Below are positions 1 through 9,712 of a stretch of 64,000 nucleotides of DNA, in pieces. The first letter of the stretch is position 1. Each line of letters starts with the position of its first letter. The translations under genes and the position numbers were made by a program. Source of the stretch: Candidatus Phycosocius bacilliformis. Lineage in GTDB: Bacteria; Pseudomonadota; Alphaproteobacteria; Caulobacterales; Aquidulcibacteraceae. Location of the stretch: the NCBI RefSeq assembly GCF_003112735.1, contig NZ_BFBR01000006.1, positions 124,001 to 188,000 of the forward strand, written 5' to 3'. The notes under the pieces are model-generated. The model did no database searches. It had not been told where the DNA came from and saw nothing but the letters and a program-made list of their open reading frames with translations.

Positions 1-145
1 TCATGCCATCACCCACATCCGCCTGCTACATCCTGCCCGCCATCGCTGCACCCGCACGCAAGACAAGCTGAATCGACACAAACGGATGTGACAGGACTTC
101 GCGGCGTCTGTCAGCCCCTGCCGACAGAAAACACCCCATTCATCC

Positions 146-232
146 TCACCCGATGACAGCGCCCCAACCCCAAGCCATCAGGGTGAAAGCGAGAATGGCA
201 GCAAACGCAGCAGCATCTTGAAGTTGGGCCAT
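146..232 (-). CDS. SidA-like 28-residue SOS-induced membrane peptide
   Basis: This 28-codon reading frame begins with ATG at 232 and stops with TGA at 146-148. It is preceded by a strong ribosome binding site, GGGAG at 243-239, six bases from the start. The product begins MAQLQDAAAF, followed by a single hydrophobic helix (about residues 8-28) ending GWGAVIG. A perfect LexA box lies 14-28 bases upstream. Known: Caulobacter SidA is a 29-residue LexA-controlled inner-membrane peptide that blocks division at FtsW/FtsN. Inference: this is a SidA-type division inhibitor, from size, single membrane helix, SOS box and position downstream of lolD. I could not align it to SidA, so the symbol is withheld. 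Confidence 0.72.
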   Translation of the reverse strand: MAQLQDAAAFAAILAFTLMAWGWGAVIG

Positions 233-245
233 GATCCTCTCCCAT

Positions 246-260
246 GTTCTTGCTTCGTTC
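246..260 (-). promoter_or_regulatory. LexA box (GTTC-N7-GTTC)
   Basis: The plus strand reads GTTCTTGCTTCGTTC, a perfect match to the alphaproteobacterial LexA operator GTTC-N7-GTTC. It lies just upstream of the 28-codon peptide gene, where bound repressor would block its transcription. Two one-mismatch copies overlap or follow it (GTTC-N7-GTTT at 257-271 and ATTC-N7-GTTC at 262-276), giving a tandem operator. Confidence 0.8.
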
Positions 261-336
261 TATTCTTGTTTTGTTCTCATGGCAAGGGCTCTTTTGCAGC
301 TCCCACCGCACATGCGGACCTGCTTCAATCTAGGCG

Positions 337-1029
337 TCAATCTTCAACAAGACGGCCGGATTCGATACGGAAAACCCGGTCCATTTGGCGGGCCAGGTCG
401 AGATTATGGGTGGCGACCAAGGCCGCGCTGCCCTCGTCTCGTGTTGCCTTGCGGAAGATGTCGAACACAAAGCTGGAGGTGGCCGGGTCGAGATTGCCGG
501 TCGGTTCATCGGCAATCAAGAGTGCGGGCTTATTGGCTAAGGCGCGAGCGATCGCCACTCGTTGCTGCTCCCCGCCCGATAATTGGCCAGGCTGATGGTG
601 CTGGCGATCTTGCAGACCCATGGATGACAAGAGCGCACCCGCCCGCGCACGCGCAGCCTCAGTAGCCACCCCGCCGATCCATTGTGGCAGGGCCACATTA
701 TCCAGTGCGCTAAACTCGGGCAGCAGATGGTGGAACTGATAGACAAAGCCCAATGCCTGCCGCCGTAAAGCTGTGCGGGCAGCGTCTGGAAGGCTGGTAG
801 CATCCTGTCCAGTCAGCTCTACTGTGCCACCTTGGACAGCCTCAAGAAGGCCCGCAGCATGCAAGAGCGAGGATTTGCCAGAGCCCGATGGGCCAATCAG
901 AGCCACGATCTCGCCCGGATTGACCACCAGATCGACACCTTTGAGAACTTCAAGCTCCCCAGCTCGGGTGTGATAGGCCCGGCGTAATTGGGTTAGACGC
1001 AAGACGGGTGGACGGACCTCATCACTCAT
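337..1029 (-). CDS. lolD: Lipoprotein-releasing ABC transporter ATPase LolD
   Basis: ATPase that powers extraction of outer-membrane lipoproteins from the inner membrane by the LolCDE complex. The 230 residues carry Walker A GPSGSGKS (46-53), a Q-loop at Q98 in the Lol-typical context YQFHHLLPEF, signature LSGGE (150-154), Walker B LLIADEP followed by TGNLD, and the switch histidine at about 208. Length is normal for LolD. The start overlaps the end of lolC by 8 bases, so the two are translationally coupled. MacB-type ATPases are similar, but the FHHLLPEF segment and the LolC partner favour LolD. Confidence 0.95.
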   Translation of the reverse strand: MSDEVRPPVLRLTQLRRAYHTRAGELEVLKGVDLVVNPGEIVALIGPSGSGKSSLLHAAGLLEAVQGGTVELTGQDATSLPDAARTALRRQALGFVYQFHHLLPEFSALDNVALPQWIGGVATEAARARAGALLSSMGLQDRQHHQPGQLSGGEQQRVAIARALANKPALLIADEPTGNLDPATSSFVFDIFRKATRDEGSAALVATHNLDLARQMDRVFRIESGRLVED

Positions 1030-2299
1030 AGCGCAAAGCCTCTACCGGATCGAGCTTGGCTGCACGCCAAGAGGGCGGCAAGGTCGCCAATATGCTGGCC
1101 AGTGCGGCGAACACGGCCGTCGTTATCACTTCATGCCATTCCACTTTGGCGGGGATCTGACTTAAGAAATAGATGTCGGCATTGAAAACAGGGCCAAAAA
1201 CGAACTCTACTGCCTTCTGGATCGCTGCAATATTGAGACAAAACAATGTCCCGCCGAGCGCCCCTGCCAGCGTGGCCAGAATGCCGACACTGGCACCTGC
1301 CATCATGAACACGCGCATGATCGAACCGCGCGTGGCTCCCATCGTGCGCAAAATGGCAATGTCTCGCCCCTTATTCTTCACCAGCATGACAAGCCCAGAA
1401 ATGATATTCATGGCCGCAATCGCCACGATCAACATCAAGATGAGGCGCATCACATTGCGCTCAATCTGCAAAGCAGACACCAGGCTTTCAGACTGCTGAC
1501 GCCAATCGCTCACGTAACGGCCTTGGCTGAATTGGGCGACTTGCAGGGCAAGCTGGTCGGCCACATCTGGATCTTGGATGCGCAATTCCACTGTGTCCCA
1601 ACTGGTTTCTTTAGAAAAAAACAATTGGGCTTGTTCGATCGGCATATAGATGAAAGTGGCATCATACTCGCTCATGCCAATGTCAAATATCGCCGAGACG
1701 ACATAATCCTTTACCCGCGGGGTGGTTCCAAACGGGGTGGAGGCCCCTTGTGGCGAGATCAATTGCACCACATCGCCCGGCAAAACGCCCAAAGCCTCCG
1801 CGAGGCGCGAGCCCATGGCAATTTCATCGCCGCCATACTCGCCTTTTCCCCAGGTATTCAAATTGCCGCCGACTAGATTGGCCGACACCAGTTTTAAGCG
1901 GGCCAGATCGTCTCGGGCAAGCCCGGTCACAATCGCCCCACGCGCCAGATTACCGCCCTGCCCTACCGCCATCACTTGGCCTTCGACCTTGGGCATGACG
2001 TCCAGAACGCCCGGCAAAGCTTTGGCCTTGGCAATGATGGTTTTGGCATCGGCGATCGGCATGTTGCGGACGTCGACAAACACATGGCCGTTGACGCCCA
2101 GAATGCGGCCCAAAAGCTCAGCCCGAAAGCCGTTCATCACGCTCATGACGATGATCAGCACCGCCACAGCCAGGAAAATCCCTATAAAGCTGATGAGCGA
2201 GATCAGCGCGACCCCGCCATCCTCACGCTTGGCGCGCAAATAGCGGGCCGCCAACATGCGTTCCCACATGCCAAAAGGCCGGGCGCGCTCTGTGGTCAT
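1022..2299 (-). CDS. lolC: Lipoprotein-releasing ABC transporter permease LolC/LolE
   Basis: Inner-membrane permease of the Lol system. The 425 residues have the MacB/FtsX layout: an N-terminal membrane helix (about 27-52, [20 protein letters not shown]), a periplasmic domain of about 220 residues, then three C-terminal helices (about 280-310, 325-360, 385-405), ending in the family-typical [15 protein letters not shown]. Only one permease gene is present, as in most alphaproteobacteria, where it probably acts as a homodimer with LolD. It overlaps proS by 4 bases at its start, so proS-lolC-lolD form one coupled operon. Confidence 0.94.
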   Translation of the reverse strand: MTTERARPFGMWERMLAARYLRAKREDGGVALISLISFIGIFLAVAVLIIVMSVMNGFRAELLGRILGVNGHVFVDVRNMPIADAKTIIAKAKALPGVLDVMPKVEGQVMAVGQGGNLARGAIVTGLARDDLARLKLVSANLVGGNLNTWGKGEYGGDEIAMGSRLAEALGVLPGDVVQLISPQGASTPFGTTPRVKDYVVSAIFDIGMSEYDATFIYMPIEQAQLFFSKETSWDTVELRIQDPDVADQLALQVAQFSQGRYVSDWRQQSESLVSALQIERNVMRLILMLIVAIAAMNIISGLVMLVKNKGRDIAILRTMGATRGSIMRVFMMAGASVGILATLAGALGGTLFCLNIAAIQKAVEFVFGPVFNADIYFLSQIPAKVEWHEVITTAVFAALASILATLPPSWRAAKLDPVEALRYE

Positions 2300-3645
2300 G
2301 CTTTGGCCTTGTCAGTCAGACGCGCCAATGCGCTTTCTAGGGAGACTTCCTCGCGTGAGCCGGACTTGCGATCTTTGACTTCCACCACGCCATTGGCCAG
2401 CCCCTTGGGTCCGACAATCAATTGGGTAGGCACCCCAATCAGATCCATGGTGGCAAATTTCGCCCCGGGCCGGTCGCTGGTATCATCATAAAGCGGATCC
2501 AGACCGGCTTGAGACAACGCCTGATAGGCCTGCTCGCAGACCTGGTCGACCGCCTCATCGCCTGCCCGCAGGCTGACAACGCCAACTTTGAAGGGTGCCA
2601 CGGCTTCCGGCCAGATGATGCCATTTTCATCATGGCTGGCCTCGATGATCGCCCCCACCAAACGGGAAACACCAATACCATAAGAGCCCATCTGGACCAG
2701 GATGTCCTTACCATCAGGGCCTGATACTTTGGCATTCATTGGTGCCGAATATTTGGTCCCAAAGAAGAAGATATGGCCAACCTCAATCCCGCGCCCCGTT
2801 CGGCGGCGCTCGGCTGGTACTTCAGCGTTGAAACGCGCCTCATCATGAATTTCATCGGTGGCAGCATAGGCCTTGACGATGCGCGAGACGGTTTCGGCGC
2901 GCTTAGCGCGGGCCGCGTCATTATTGTCAAAGCTGATATCCATGCCGGCCCAGTCGGTCTCATCATAGACAGCATCGTAAAAGACCCCGCTTTCCCCCGT
3001 GGGGGCGAGGACCAAAAACTCATGGCTCAAATCCCCGCCAATCGGGCCGGTATCGGCGCGCATGGGCACAGCCTGCAGGCCCAAGCGCTGGAACGTCTTG
3101 AGATAGGCCAGGAACATTTTGTTATAGGCGTCGCGCGCGCCTGCTTCATCCAGATCAAAGCTATAGGCATCTTTCATCAGAAATTCGCGGCCACGCATCA
3201 CACCAAAGCGCGGGCGCACTTCATCGCGGAACTTCCATTGGATGTTATAGAGATTGAGCGGCAATTCCTTATAGGACCGCACATGGTTGCGGAAAATATC
3301 GGTCACGACTTCTTCGGCCGTGGGTCCAAACAATAGGTCGCGCTCATGCCGATCGGTGATGCGCAGCATTTCAGCACCATAAGCGTCGTAGCGGCCGCTT
3401 TCGCGCCACAAATCAGCGCCTTGCATGGTTGGCATCAAGACTTCCAGCGCGCCAGAACGGTTTTGTTCCTCGCGCACAATGGCTTCGATCTTTTGCAAGA
3501 CTTTCAAGCCAAGCGGCAGCCACGAATAGATGCCAGCAGAATGCTGCTTGATCATGCCGGTGCGCAGCATCAGCTTGTGCGAGACGATTTCGGCATTGGC
3601 GGGGGTTTCTTTGCTGACAGGCAGGAAATAGCGCGACAGGCGCAT
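2296..3645 (-). CDS. proS: Proline--tRNA ligase (short alphaproteobacterial type)
   Basis: Class II aminoacyl-tRNA synthetase charging tRNA-Pro. From ATG at 3645 it has 449 residues, the short form that lacks the inserted editing domain of the E. coli enzyme. Visible landmarks are the N-terminal GIYSWLPLG segment, motif 2 with [17 protein letters not shown] and LMKDAYSFD, motif 3 [14 protein letters not shown], and a C-terminal anticodon-binding domain. ATG 3645 was chosen over the in-frame GTG at 3654 because AGAAGG lies eight bases upstream. It heads the proS-lolC-lolD unit, separated from the nuo-side genes by a terminator. Confidence 0.96.
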   Translation of the reverse strand: MRLSRYFLPVSKETPANAEIVSHKLMLRTGMIKQHSAGIYSWLPLGLKVLQKIEAIVREEQNRSGALEVLMPTMQGADLWRESGRYDAYGAEMLRITDRHERDLLFGPTAEEVVTDIFRNHVRSYKELPLNLYNIQWKFRDEVRPRFGVMRGREFLMKDAYSFDLDEAGARDAYNKMFLAYLKTFQRLGLQAVPMRADTGPIGGDLSHEFLVLAPTGESGVFYDAVYDETDWAGMDISFDNNDAARAKRAETVSRIVKAYAATDEIHDEARFNAEVPAERRRTGRGIEVGHIFFFGTKYSAPMNAKVSGPDGKDILVQMGSYGIGVSRLVGAIIEASHDENGIIWPEAVAPFKVGVVSLRAGDEAVDQVCEQAYQALSQAGLDPLYDDTSDRPGAKFATMDLIGVPTQLIVGPKGLANGVVEVKDRKSGSREEVSLESALARLTDKAKA

Positions 3646-4189
3646 GATGATCACCTTCTTCTTGTGTGATTGCCATAGTCTGTGCCGTGGCGTGAGGCAA
3701 TTCAGGCTGCTGCGGGTTGTGGGTATTGGGGCAAGCAGAAGTTCTTTTCGTCTAGACCCATTTGGATGATTACGATGTTTCCCCAGAATAGATGATCGAG
3801 GGTGAGACCAATTGAGACAGCGGTTTGCTGGACCAGAATGGGTGCCACAGCGCTTCTTAGTATTTCGATTTTATCGAGTGCTCTCCCCTCGTCCCCAAAG
3901 GGGAAGAGGGCCGTGCGTAACGATGCGCAGCTGGTGGTTCACGCGCTCCATCTTTCAACACTGCCCACCCCAAATGAAAAAAGGCCGCGCCATGAAAATC
4001 AGGCGCGGCACAAAGGTTCTGGGAGGAAACGCCATCAGGCATTTACGAGGGGGCGACAGGCCCGTCTCGCAAGTGCACAATCGGCCCGAACTTTCGCACA
4101 TGCAACACAATTGCTGCGAAGACAGGCACGTCTTGGCCGCTTGCCTCTAAACCACCCATTAGCAGCCATGAGCTGCCCGCTTTTTGGGC
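3646..4189. other. Intergenic stretch upstream of proS
   Basis: About 540 bases without a supportable protein gene. It holds a Rho-independent terminator for minus-strand transcripts (3976-4009) and, between that and proS, room for a separate proS promoter, though I could not pick convincing -35/-10 elements. Several open frames on both strands show no ribosome binding site and no family resemblance. Confidence 0.6.
3976..4009 (-). terminator. Rho-independent terminator after the DUF1467 gene
   Basis: On the minus strand, GCCGCGCC (4009-4002) and GGCGCGGC (3991-3984) form a perfect 8-bp GC stem with a 10-base loop, followed by CTTTTTT (3983-3977). The orientation ends transcription arriving from mce and the DUF1467 gene, before proS. 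Confidence 0.85.
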
Positions 4190-4453
4190 TTAGCGGGTCA
4201 AACGCCCGAAAGGATGCTCCAGCGACACCCAACCTGACGTCACAATCAGCGCGAAAACACACCAAATGACCACCGTTATGCCGGTGGTTACCAGCATTTT
4301 CTGCTTGATATTAGCAATGACGGGGGCTCCAGGCTCAGTCCCTGCGACAATTTGCCCGGTTTCTTCCTGGCTGCGCACACCAATTGGCAGAACGCAAAAC
4401 AGGACAACCCACCACATGGTGAGAAAAATCGCGGTGCCCGTAAACCAGTCCAT
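4190..4453 (-). CDS. DUF1467 family small membrane protein
   Basis: An 87-residue protein with two membrane helices (about 5-25 and 54-75). The segment WWVVLFCVLPIGVRSQEE after the first helix is the hallmark of DUF1467, a family of unknown function found almost only in alphaproteobacteria. Its start codon abuts the stop of mce with no gap (mce stop at 4454-4456), so the two are probably translated together. Placement between proS and mce is a recurrent arrangement in the Caulobacterales as I remember it. Function unknown. Confidence 0.88.
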   Translation of the reverse strand: MDWFTGTAIFLTMWWVVLFCVLPIGVRSQEETGQIVAGTEPGAPVIANIKQKMLVTTGITVVIWCVFALIVTSGWVSLEHPFGRLTR

Positions 4454-4879
4454 CTAGTGGTCACCCTTCGGCGTTTCCATCAGCTCAATCAACACGCCAT
4501 TGGAGTTTTTGGGGTGGACGAAGATGATGAGCGTGCCATGGGCCCCGATACGCGGTTCGCCCAGCACGGTGGCACCTTGTGCCTTCATGGCGTCGCGGGC
4601 AGCATAAATCTCAGGGACCTCGAAGCACACATGATGCTGGCCGCCGGCAGGATTTTTCTCCAAAAACTTATGGATGGGTGAGGCCTCCCCCAAAGGCTCG
4701 ATCAATTCCAATTGGCTGTTGGGAATATCGATAAAGGCTACTTTCACGCCCTGCTCGGGCATATCGCGGACGGGGGTGATATCATCGTCGACAACCCCAT
4801 ACAGAGCCTTGTAGTTTTCAAGAGCGGCAGCGATGGAAGGCACTGCGATACCGACATGATTGAGGCGACCAAGCTTCAT
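4454..4879 (-). CDS. mce: Methylmalonyl-CoA epimerase
   Basis: Interconverts (2R)- and (2S)-methylmalonyl-CoA in the propionyl-CoA to succinyl-CoA route; a metal-dependent vicinal-oxygen-chelate enzyme. The 141 residues start MKLGRLNHVGIAVPS, with the first metal-ligand histidine in NHVGIAV, a second in GGQHHVCFEVP and the glutamate in GVLIELMETPKGDH. ATG 4879 gives the canonical N terminus; an upstream in-frame start at 4999 would add 40 residues without family resemblance. Lies next to the DUF1467 gene and divergent from the M20 hydrolase. Confidence 0.93.
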   Translation of the reverse strand: MKLGRLNHVGIAVPSIAAALENYKALYGVVDDDITPVRDMPEQGVKVAFIDIPNSQLELIEPLGEASPIHKFLEKNPAGGQHHVCFEVPEIYAARDAMKAQGATVLGEPRIGAHGTLIIFVHPKNSNGVLIELMETPKGDH

Positions 4880-5056
4880 GATGGACTTCCTGTTCTGAAG
4901 GCTTCTTCCATCACGACATATCGGCGGCGCGTCAATCAAGTCCCACAGATGGCGCATCACAAGTGCGTAGACAATCACTATCCCGCCGCTTAGGCTCACG
5001 GGTCTGTGAAGTTGGCATGATGCAATATGCCAAAGGGTAATGTTCGGGGGGATAAT

Positions 5057-6397
5057 ATGACATCAAGACCGCTACTGGCTTCGCTGATTGCTGTGGCATT
5101 ATTGGGTGCGGCCGCCCCCAAGCCGACTGCACCGGTGCAAGCGCTGCAAATTCCTGAACTGAGCAGCAGCGTCGCGGCTGACTATACTGGCTCCCTCAAA
5201 GCCTTGTGGGAGGATTTGCACGCCCATCCCGAATTGTCCTTCCGCGAAACCCGCACCGCGGGCGTGGTCGTACGCGAATTGCGCGCGATTGGCGGGATTG
5301 AAATTACCGAGCAAGTCGGCGGCACCGGTGTGGTCGGTGTCATCCGCAATGGGGCAGGTCCGGTGGTCATGTTGCGTGCGGATATGGATGGTCTCCCGAT
5401 CCAGGAGCGTAATGGCCTGCCGTATGAATCCAAAGTGCGCCAGATTGATGCCGATGGGATTGAAATGCCGGTCATGCATGCATGTGGTCACGACGTGCAT
5501 GTGGCCTCCTTGATTGGGGCTGCGCGGCAATTGGTGGCCCGGCGCAAGGCTTGGCGCGGCACGATTGTGCTGGTGTTCCAGCCTGCCGAGGAGCGCCTGG
5601 GCGGGGCACTCGCCATGTTGAAAGATGGCCTCTATACCCGCTTCCCCAAACCCGACATCGCCCTTGGCTTGCACATTGCCAGTGGGATAGAGCGCGGAAA
5701 ATATCGGGTTGAGACCCGTGTCGCCAATTCAAGCTCTGATGCGGTGGATATTGTCGTGCGTGGGGTTGGTGGGCATGGGGCTTCGCCACAGCAAACAGTG
5801 GACCCGATTGTGATTTCCTCCAACCTGGTGATGGCGTTGCAAACACTGGTGAGCCGCTCAATCTCACCGCTGGAGCCCGGGATCGTCACTGTTGGCGTGG
5901 TCCATGCTGGGACCAAGCGCAATATCATTCCCGAAGAAGCCCGACTTGAACTGACTGTGCGGGCCGATACGCCCGAAGTGCGCGCCAAACTGCTCGACGG
6001 GATCAAGCGGATCTCTGACGGTGTGGCCAAAACCTATGGCGTCCCCGCCGATCGCATGCCAATCGTGAGCTTCCGAGACGAGAAAGCCCCGCCTAATCTC
6101 AACGATCCTGAAAATGCCGATAAGTTGCGCACCAGCCTCGCAACAGCTTTCGGGGTTGATCGCTTATCCAAGATCGAGCGTTCCAGCATGGGCGCTGAAG
6201 ACTTTGCCTATTATGGCGCACCAGAATGGGGTGGGGTCAAAAGCGTCTTCTTCAATGTCGGCGGCAGCATTACCGATGACATGAGCAAAGCCCCACCCCA
6301 TCACTCGCCGCTCTTCCGGATTGAACCTGAAGCCTCGGTGCGCGCCAGCGTGGAAGGCTATGTGGTGGCCGCCATGACGTTTTTGGGCACGCCCTAA
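5057..6397 (+). CDS. Exported M20 family amidohydrolase/carboxypeptidase
   Basis: Zinc metallo-amidohydrolase of the M20D type (hippurate hydrolase / IAA-amino-acid hydrolase-like) that cleaves N-acyl amino acids or small peptides. From ATG 5057, with GGGGGG just upstream, it has 446 residues. A signal peptide (about 1-20, LASLIAVALLGAAA) suggests periplasmic location. Metal-site motifs are MHACGHDVH, PAEERLGGA and a late HHSP; the dimerisation lid lies in the middle. It is the only plus-strand gene between mce and RNase J, and its stop overlaps the RNase J stop tail to tail. The exact substrate cannot be told. Confidence 0.88.
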   Translation: MTSRPLLASLIAVALLGAAAPKPTAPVQALQIPELSSSVAADYTGSLKALWEDLHAHPELSFRETRTAGVVVRELRAIGGIEITEQVGGTGVVGVIRNGAGPVVMLRADMDGLPIQERNGLPYESKVRQIDADGIEMPVMHACGHDVHVASLIGAARQLVARRKAWRGTIVLVFQPAEERLGGALAMLKDGLYTRFPKPDIALGLHIASGIERGKYRVETRVANSSSDAVDIVVRGVGGHGASPQQTVDPIVISSNLVMALQTLVSRSISPLEPGIVTVGVVHAGTKRNIIPEEARLELTVRADTPEVRAKLLDGIKRISDGVAKTYGVPADRMPIVSFRDEKAPPNLNDPENADKLRTSLATAFGVDRLSKIERSSMGAEDFAYYGAPEWGGVKSVFFNVGGSITDDMSKAPPHHSPLFRIEPEASVRASVEGYVVAAMTFLGTP

Positions 6398-8073
6398 ACC
6401 GTCATAACCACCACGTCGACAATTGGGCGTTTGCCAAAGATCCGATCAGCCGCCTTGCGCACCGCGCGCATGATGAAGCCTTCGGCGACTTCCTCATCAA
6501 CCCTTTGGTCGTGCTTGAGGCGGTTAAAGGCTTCCTCGGCTGCATCAGCCAATTGTTCAAGCCGAGCCTCAGCGGGATTGCCGTTGCGTTCTGAAAGACC
6601 ACGTGCGCGCACATCAGGGCCAGCCTTGATCTGGCCTTTGGCATTGATGGCCAAAGACACCATGACATAGCCATGCTCGCTGAGGCGCACGCGGTCGCGA
6701 ATGGTCTCGCTATCGGAACGGATGACGGCCTCGCCATCGACCAAGAGACGCCCCGTTGGCACTTCATCAATGACGCTGGCGGGGCCGGGAGCCAGCCGAA
6801 CCATATCGCCATTCTTGATGGCCAAGGCTTCGGGAACCTGCAGGCTGAGCGCGAATTTGGCATGCTCCATCAAATGGCGTTGCTCGCCATGGGTCGGAAT
6901 GGCGATCTGAGGTCGAACCATCTCATACATGGCGCGCAATTCATCCCGGCATGGATGACCAGAGACGTGGATGTGGCGATCACGCCCGGTGATGACCTCC
7001 ACCCCGCGCTGTGCCAGCTTATTCTGCAATTCCAGAATCGCCCGCTCATTGCCGGGAATTTCACGGCTGGAGAACAGGCACGTATCCCCCCGCCCGAGGC
7101 TCACATGAGGATGGGTACCGTCTGCGATGCGGGCGAGTGCGGCGCGCGGCTCGCCTTGGCTGCCCGTGCACAGATAGAGGATCTGGTCATCGCGCAAATG
7201 GCGGGCCTGCTCTGGCTCAATAAAGCTGGCGTCCTGCAATAGGCCTACCGCCCGCGCCGCCCCGGTAATGCGAACCATGGAGCGGCCAATTAAGGCCACG
7301 GCACGACCCGCCGCTGTTGCAGCTTCGACCGTCGAGAGAATTCGGGCAACATTGGAGGCAAAGCAGGCCACCGCAACTTTGCCCTTCTGCTCGCCAATTG
7401 TGGCGATCAATTCAGACCGCACACCCGCTTCCGATCCGGCTTCGCCTTCAGAAAACACATTGGTGCTGTCACACACCATGGCCAATACCCCGGCTTCACC
7501 CATCTCTTTTAAGCGGGCGATGTCGGTCTGCTCGCCAATCAAGGGCTCAGCGTCAATCTTCCAGTCCCCTGTATGCAGCACCGTACCCAGCGGCGTATGG
7601 ATTGCCAGACCATTGGGTTCGGCGATCGAGTGGGTCAGGGTCACATATTCAATGTCAAAGGGACCTAATTGGAAGCGGTGCTTTAGGGGCACTTCATGGA
7701 GGGCGACTTTGCGTTCAATACCGCGCTCACGCAATTTGTCGCGCAACAAATGGGCCGTGAACGGCGTGGCATAGACGGGGGCGGGTATACGCGGCCATAA
7801 CCAACCCATAGCCCCGATATGGTCTTCATGAGCGTGGGTGAGCACGATGGCAAGAATGTCATCCTTATTGGCTTCCAGAAATTCTGGGTCAGGCAGAATG
7901 AGGTCGACGCCTGGAATGCCTTCCTCGCCGGCAAAAGTAACGCCGACATCCACCACAATCCATTTGCGGTCGCCGTCTGGCCCATAGCCATAAGCGTTCA
8001 GATTCATGCCGATTTCATTTGAGCCGCCAAGGGGGAGAAAGACGAGCTCGTCAGTTTTTGTTTTTTTGGTCAC
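6394..8073 (-). CDS. rnj: Ribonuclease J
   Basis: Metallo-beta-lactamase/beta-CASP ribonuclease with 5' exonuclease and endonuclease activities in RNA decay and rRNA maturation. The 559 residues show the zinc motif THAHEDH, the LHTGDWKID strand, CDSTN, the beta-CASP segment [12 protein letters not shown], and HVSGHP near the end of the catalytic region, then a C-terminal domain. Length fits RNase J (about 550-560). Its start overlaps the coaX stop by 4 bases, so it is coupled to coaX. It meets the M20 gene tail to tail with a 4-base overlap. Confidence 0.95.
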   Translation of the reverse strand: MTKKTKTDELVFLPLGGSNEIGMNLNAYGYGPDGDRKWIVVDVGVTFAGEEGIPGVDLILPDPEFLEANKDDILAIVLTHAHEDHIGAMGWLWPRIPAPVYATPFTAHLLRDKLRERGIERKVALHEVPLKHRFQLGPFDIEYVTLTHSIAEPNGLAIHTPLGTVLHTGDWKIDAEPLIGEQTDIARLKEMGEAGVLAMVCDSTNVFSEGEAGSEAGVRSELIATIGEQKGKVAVACFASNVARILSTVEAATAAGRAVALIGRSMVRITGAARAVGLLQDASFIEPEQARHLRDDQILYLCTGSQGEPRAALARIADGTHPHVSLGRGDTCLFSSREIPGNERAILELQNKLAQRGVEVITGRDRHIHVSGHPCRDELRAMYEMVRPQIAIPTHGEQRHLMEHAKFALSLQVPEALAIKNGDMVRLAPGPASVIDEVPTGRLLVDGEAVIRSDSETIRDRVRLSEHGYVMVSLAINAKGQIKAGPDVRARGLSERNGNPAEARLEQLADAAEEAFNRLKHDQRVDEEVAEGFIMRAVRKAADRIFGKRPIVDVVVMTV

Positions 8074-8861
8074 ATTGGGTTCCGTTGGACGGCTCTGCCG
8101 CCATTGCGTTCAAAGATTTCAAGAAGGCCTACCGTGGTCAGATCCTGATCATAATGATCGATATGGGACGACGCGCCCTCAAACAAAGAGGCGACACCAC
8201 CCGTGGCGATCACTTTCATCGGTTGGCCATATTCGGCCTTGATCCGATCAATCAATCCATCGATTAGCTCAATATAGCCCCAAAACACACCCGATTGCAT
8301 GGCCCCGACCGTGTCGGTGCCGATCACTTTGTCAGGTTTGCGGATTTCGATGCGTGGCAAGCGGGCCGCAGCAGTATGTAGCGCTTGCAGCGACAAGTTG
8401 ATGCCGGGCGAGATGATACCCCCTTCAAAGGCACCGTCGCCACTGACGATGTCGAAGGTTGTTGCTGTGCCGCTATCAATCACGATCGCAGGTCCGCCAT
8501 ATTGGATAAAGGCCCCAATGGCATTGACCAGCCGGTCGGCACCCGCCTCGGACGGTTTGGGAATGCGAACATCAATGCCCAGCTCAGCATTGTCACCCAC
8601 GACCAAGGGCTCTGCCCCAACATAGCGACGCGACAGATTGCGCAAATGGAAGAGGGCTTGAGGCACCACGGTTGAAATCACGCAATGATTGAGGTCCGAT
8701 AAAGCCAAACCTGCAAAGCGCATGGCGGCGTCCAGCCATACGGCATATTCATCCGCCGTGCGCGAGGAATTACTGGCCGCACGCCACGTACCGCGCCAGC
8801 GTTGCCCGTCATGAACGGCAAATTTTGAATTGGTGTTACCCACATCAATCGCCAGCAGCAT
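8070..8861 (-). CDS. coaX: Type III pantothenate kinase
   Basis: First step of coenzyme A synthesis: ATP-dependent phosphorylation of pantothenate. The 263 residues begin [19 protein letters not shown], the ASKHA phosphate-binding loop of Coa[12 protein letters not shown] and [12 protein letters not shown] are the other two family motifs, including the catalytic aspartate region. Start ATG 8861 has GGGGAG upstream. It follows birA after 92 bases and overlaps the RNase J start by 4. Type III kinases require a monovalent cation and resist CoA feedback (family knowledge). Confidence 0.95.
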   Translation of the reverse strand: MLLAIDVGNTNSKFAVHDGQRWRGTWRAASNSSRTADEYAVWLDAAMRFAGLALSDLNHCVISTVVPQALFHLRNLSRRYVGAEPLVVGDNAELGIDVRIPKPSEAGADRLVNAIGAFIQYGGPAIVIDSGTATTFDIVSGDGAFEGGIISPGINLSLQALHTAAARLPRIEIRKPDKVIGTDTVGAMQSGVFWGYIELIDGLIDRIKAEYGQPMKVIATGGVASLFEGASSHIDHYDQDLTTVGLLEIFERNGGRAVQRNPM

Positions 8862-8953
8862 TGGCTCCCCCTCTGCGCATTTCCCTTAACCCGGCCTGCA
8901 TGCCCGGCGCTAGGCAAGATAGCGGCACTGATCATGCCGGTAGTTGTGAACGC

Positions 8954-9712
8954 TCAACCGCCAAAGAACACATCGCCTGCGGTCACTTCAGTGATACGGC
9001 CAGCTTCATCGGCCAGTTGCAGCGCGCCTGTCAGTCCCAGACCGGCAAAGCGGCCATGCAAACGGCTGTGCGGCAAGCGCACTTCGATGGGGTCTCCCAA
9101 GCCCGTTGCTCGGGCAAGCCAAGCTGAAGCAATCGGGGCAAAGCCATCGGCCTGCCAGATCCCGGCAAAATGGTGGAATTGGCTACGGACCCCGTCAAAC
9201 AAGGCTTCGGCAGTGCAGAAAGGCCGATTGGGCAGCGCGTGATCGCGTATGCAGGTAACGGGCTGATCAAGGCCGTCTGGATGTGTCAGCACATTGATGC
9301 CGATGCCAACAGCCAGATGCAGCTCACCCCCCTGCCCGTGCCAGCTTTCCAACAAAATGCCGCACGCTTTGCGCCCGTCGAGCAGCACATCATTGGGCCA
9401 TTTCAGCCGGACAAGATCGGACGGCACCCACGCAGATATGGCCTCGGCCACGGCTAAGGCGGCGACAAACGACAGATTGGCAGCTTCCTGAGGTGGGCAG
9501 CTTAAGGTGAACAGGCCGGTTGTATACACATTACCCGGCGCACCCAGCCAAGTCCGGCCGCGCCGCCCGCGGCCGCGTGTCTGGACTTCAGCACGCACCC
9601 ACAGAGGACCGGTCTGACCAGCCGCAGCGAGGCGTCGCACTTCATCATTGGTGGATTCCACCTCTGCCAGCAGCAAAGCCTCACCTGGCCCGCTGCTAAA
9701 GCCCAAGATCAC
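8954..9712 (-). CDS. birA: Biotin--[acetyl-CoA-carboxylase] ligase
   Basis: Attaches biotin to the biotin carboxyl carrier protein. The 252-residue product has the biotin-binding loop RGRGRRGRTWLG (about 46-58) and the catalytic KWPNDVLLDGRKACGILLES segment. It lacks the N-terminal winged helix of E. coli BirA, so it is a monofunctional ligase and not a repressor. Translation probably starts at GTG 9712, whose GTGA overlaps the nuoN stop by 4 bases, coupling it to the nuo operon. The nuoN-birA pair is common in alphaproteobacteria. Confidence 0.94.
   Translation of the reverse strand: MILGFSSGPGEALLLAEVESTNDEVRRLAAAGQTGPLWVRAEVQTRGRGRRGRTWLGAPGNVYTTGLFTLSCPPQEAANLSFVAALAVAEAISAWVPSDLVRLKWPNDVLLDGRKACGILLESWHGQGGELHLAVGIGINVLTHPDGLDQPVTCIRDHALPNRPFCTAEALFDGVRSQFHHFAGIWQADGFAPIASAWLARATGLGDPIEVRLPHSRLHGRFAGLGLTGALQLADEAGRITEVTAGDVFFGG

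Noticed and set aside
1-145. Start of dnaE at the left edge, expected from synteny
   Set aside because: The visible minus-strand sequence after the peptide shows no recognisable DnaE N terminus; an ATG at 2-4 cannot be judged.
3702-3761. A 19-codon minus-strand frame with three proline codons just upstream of proS, resembling an attenuation leader
   Set aside because: There is no ribosome binding site and no terminator/antiterminator pair between it and proS.
4043-4159. A 38-codon minus-strand frame after the DUF1467 gene
   Set aside because: No ribosome binding site and no recognisable feature; likely chance.
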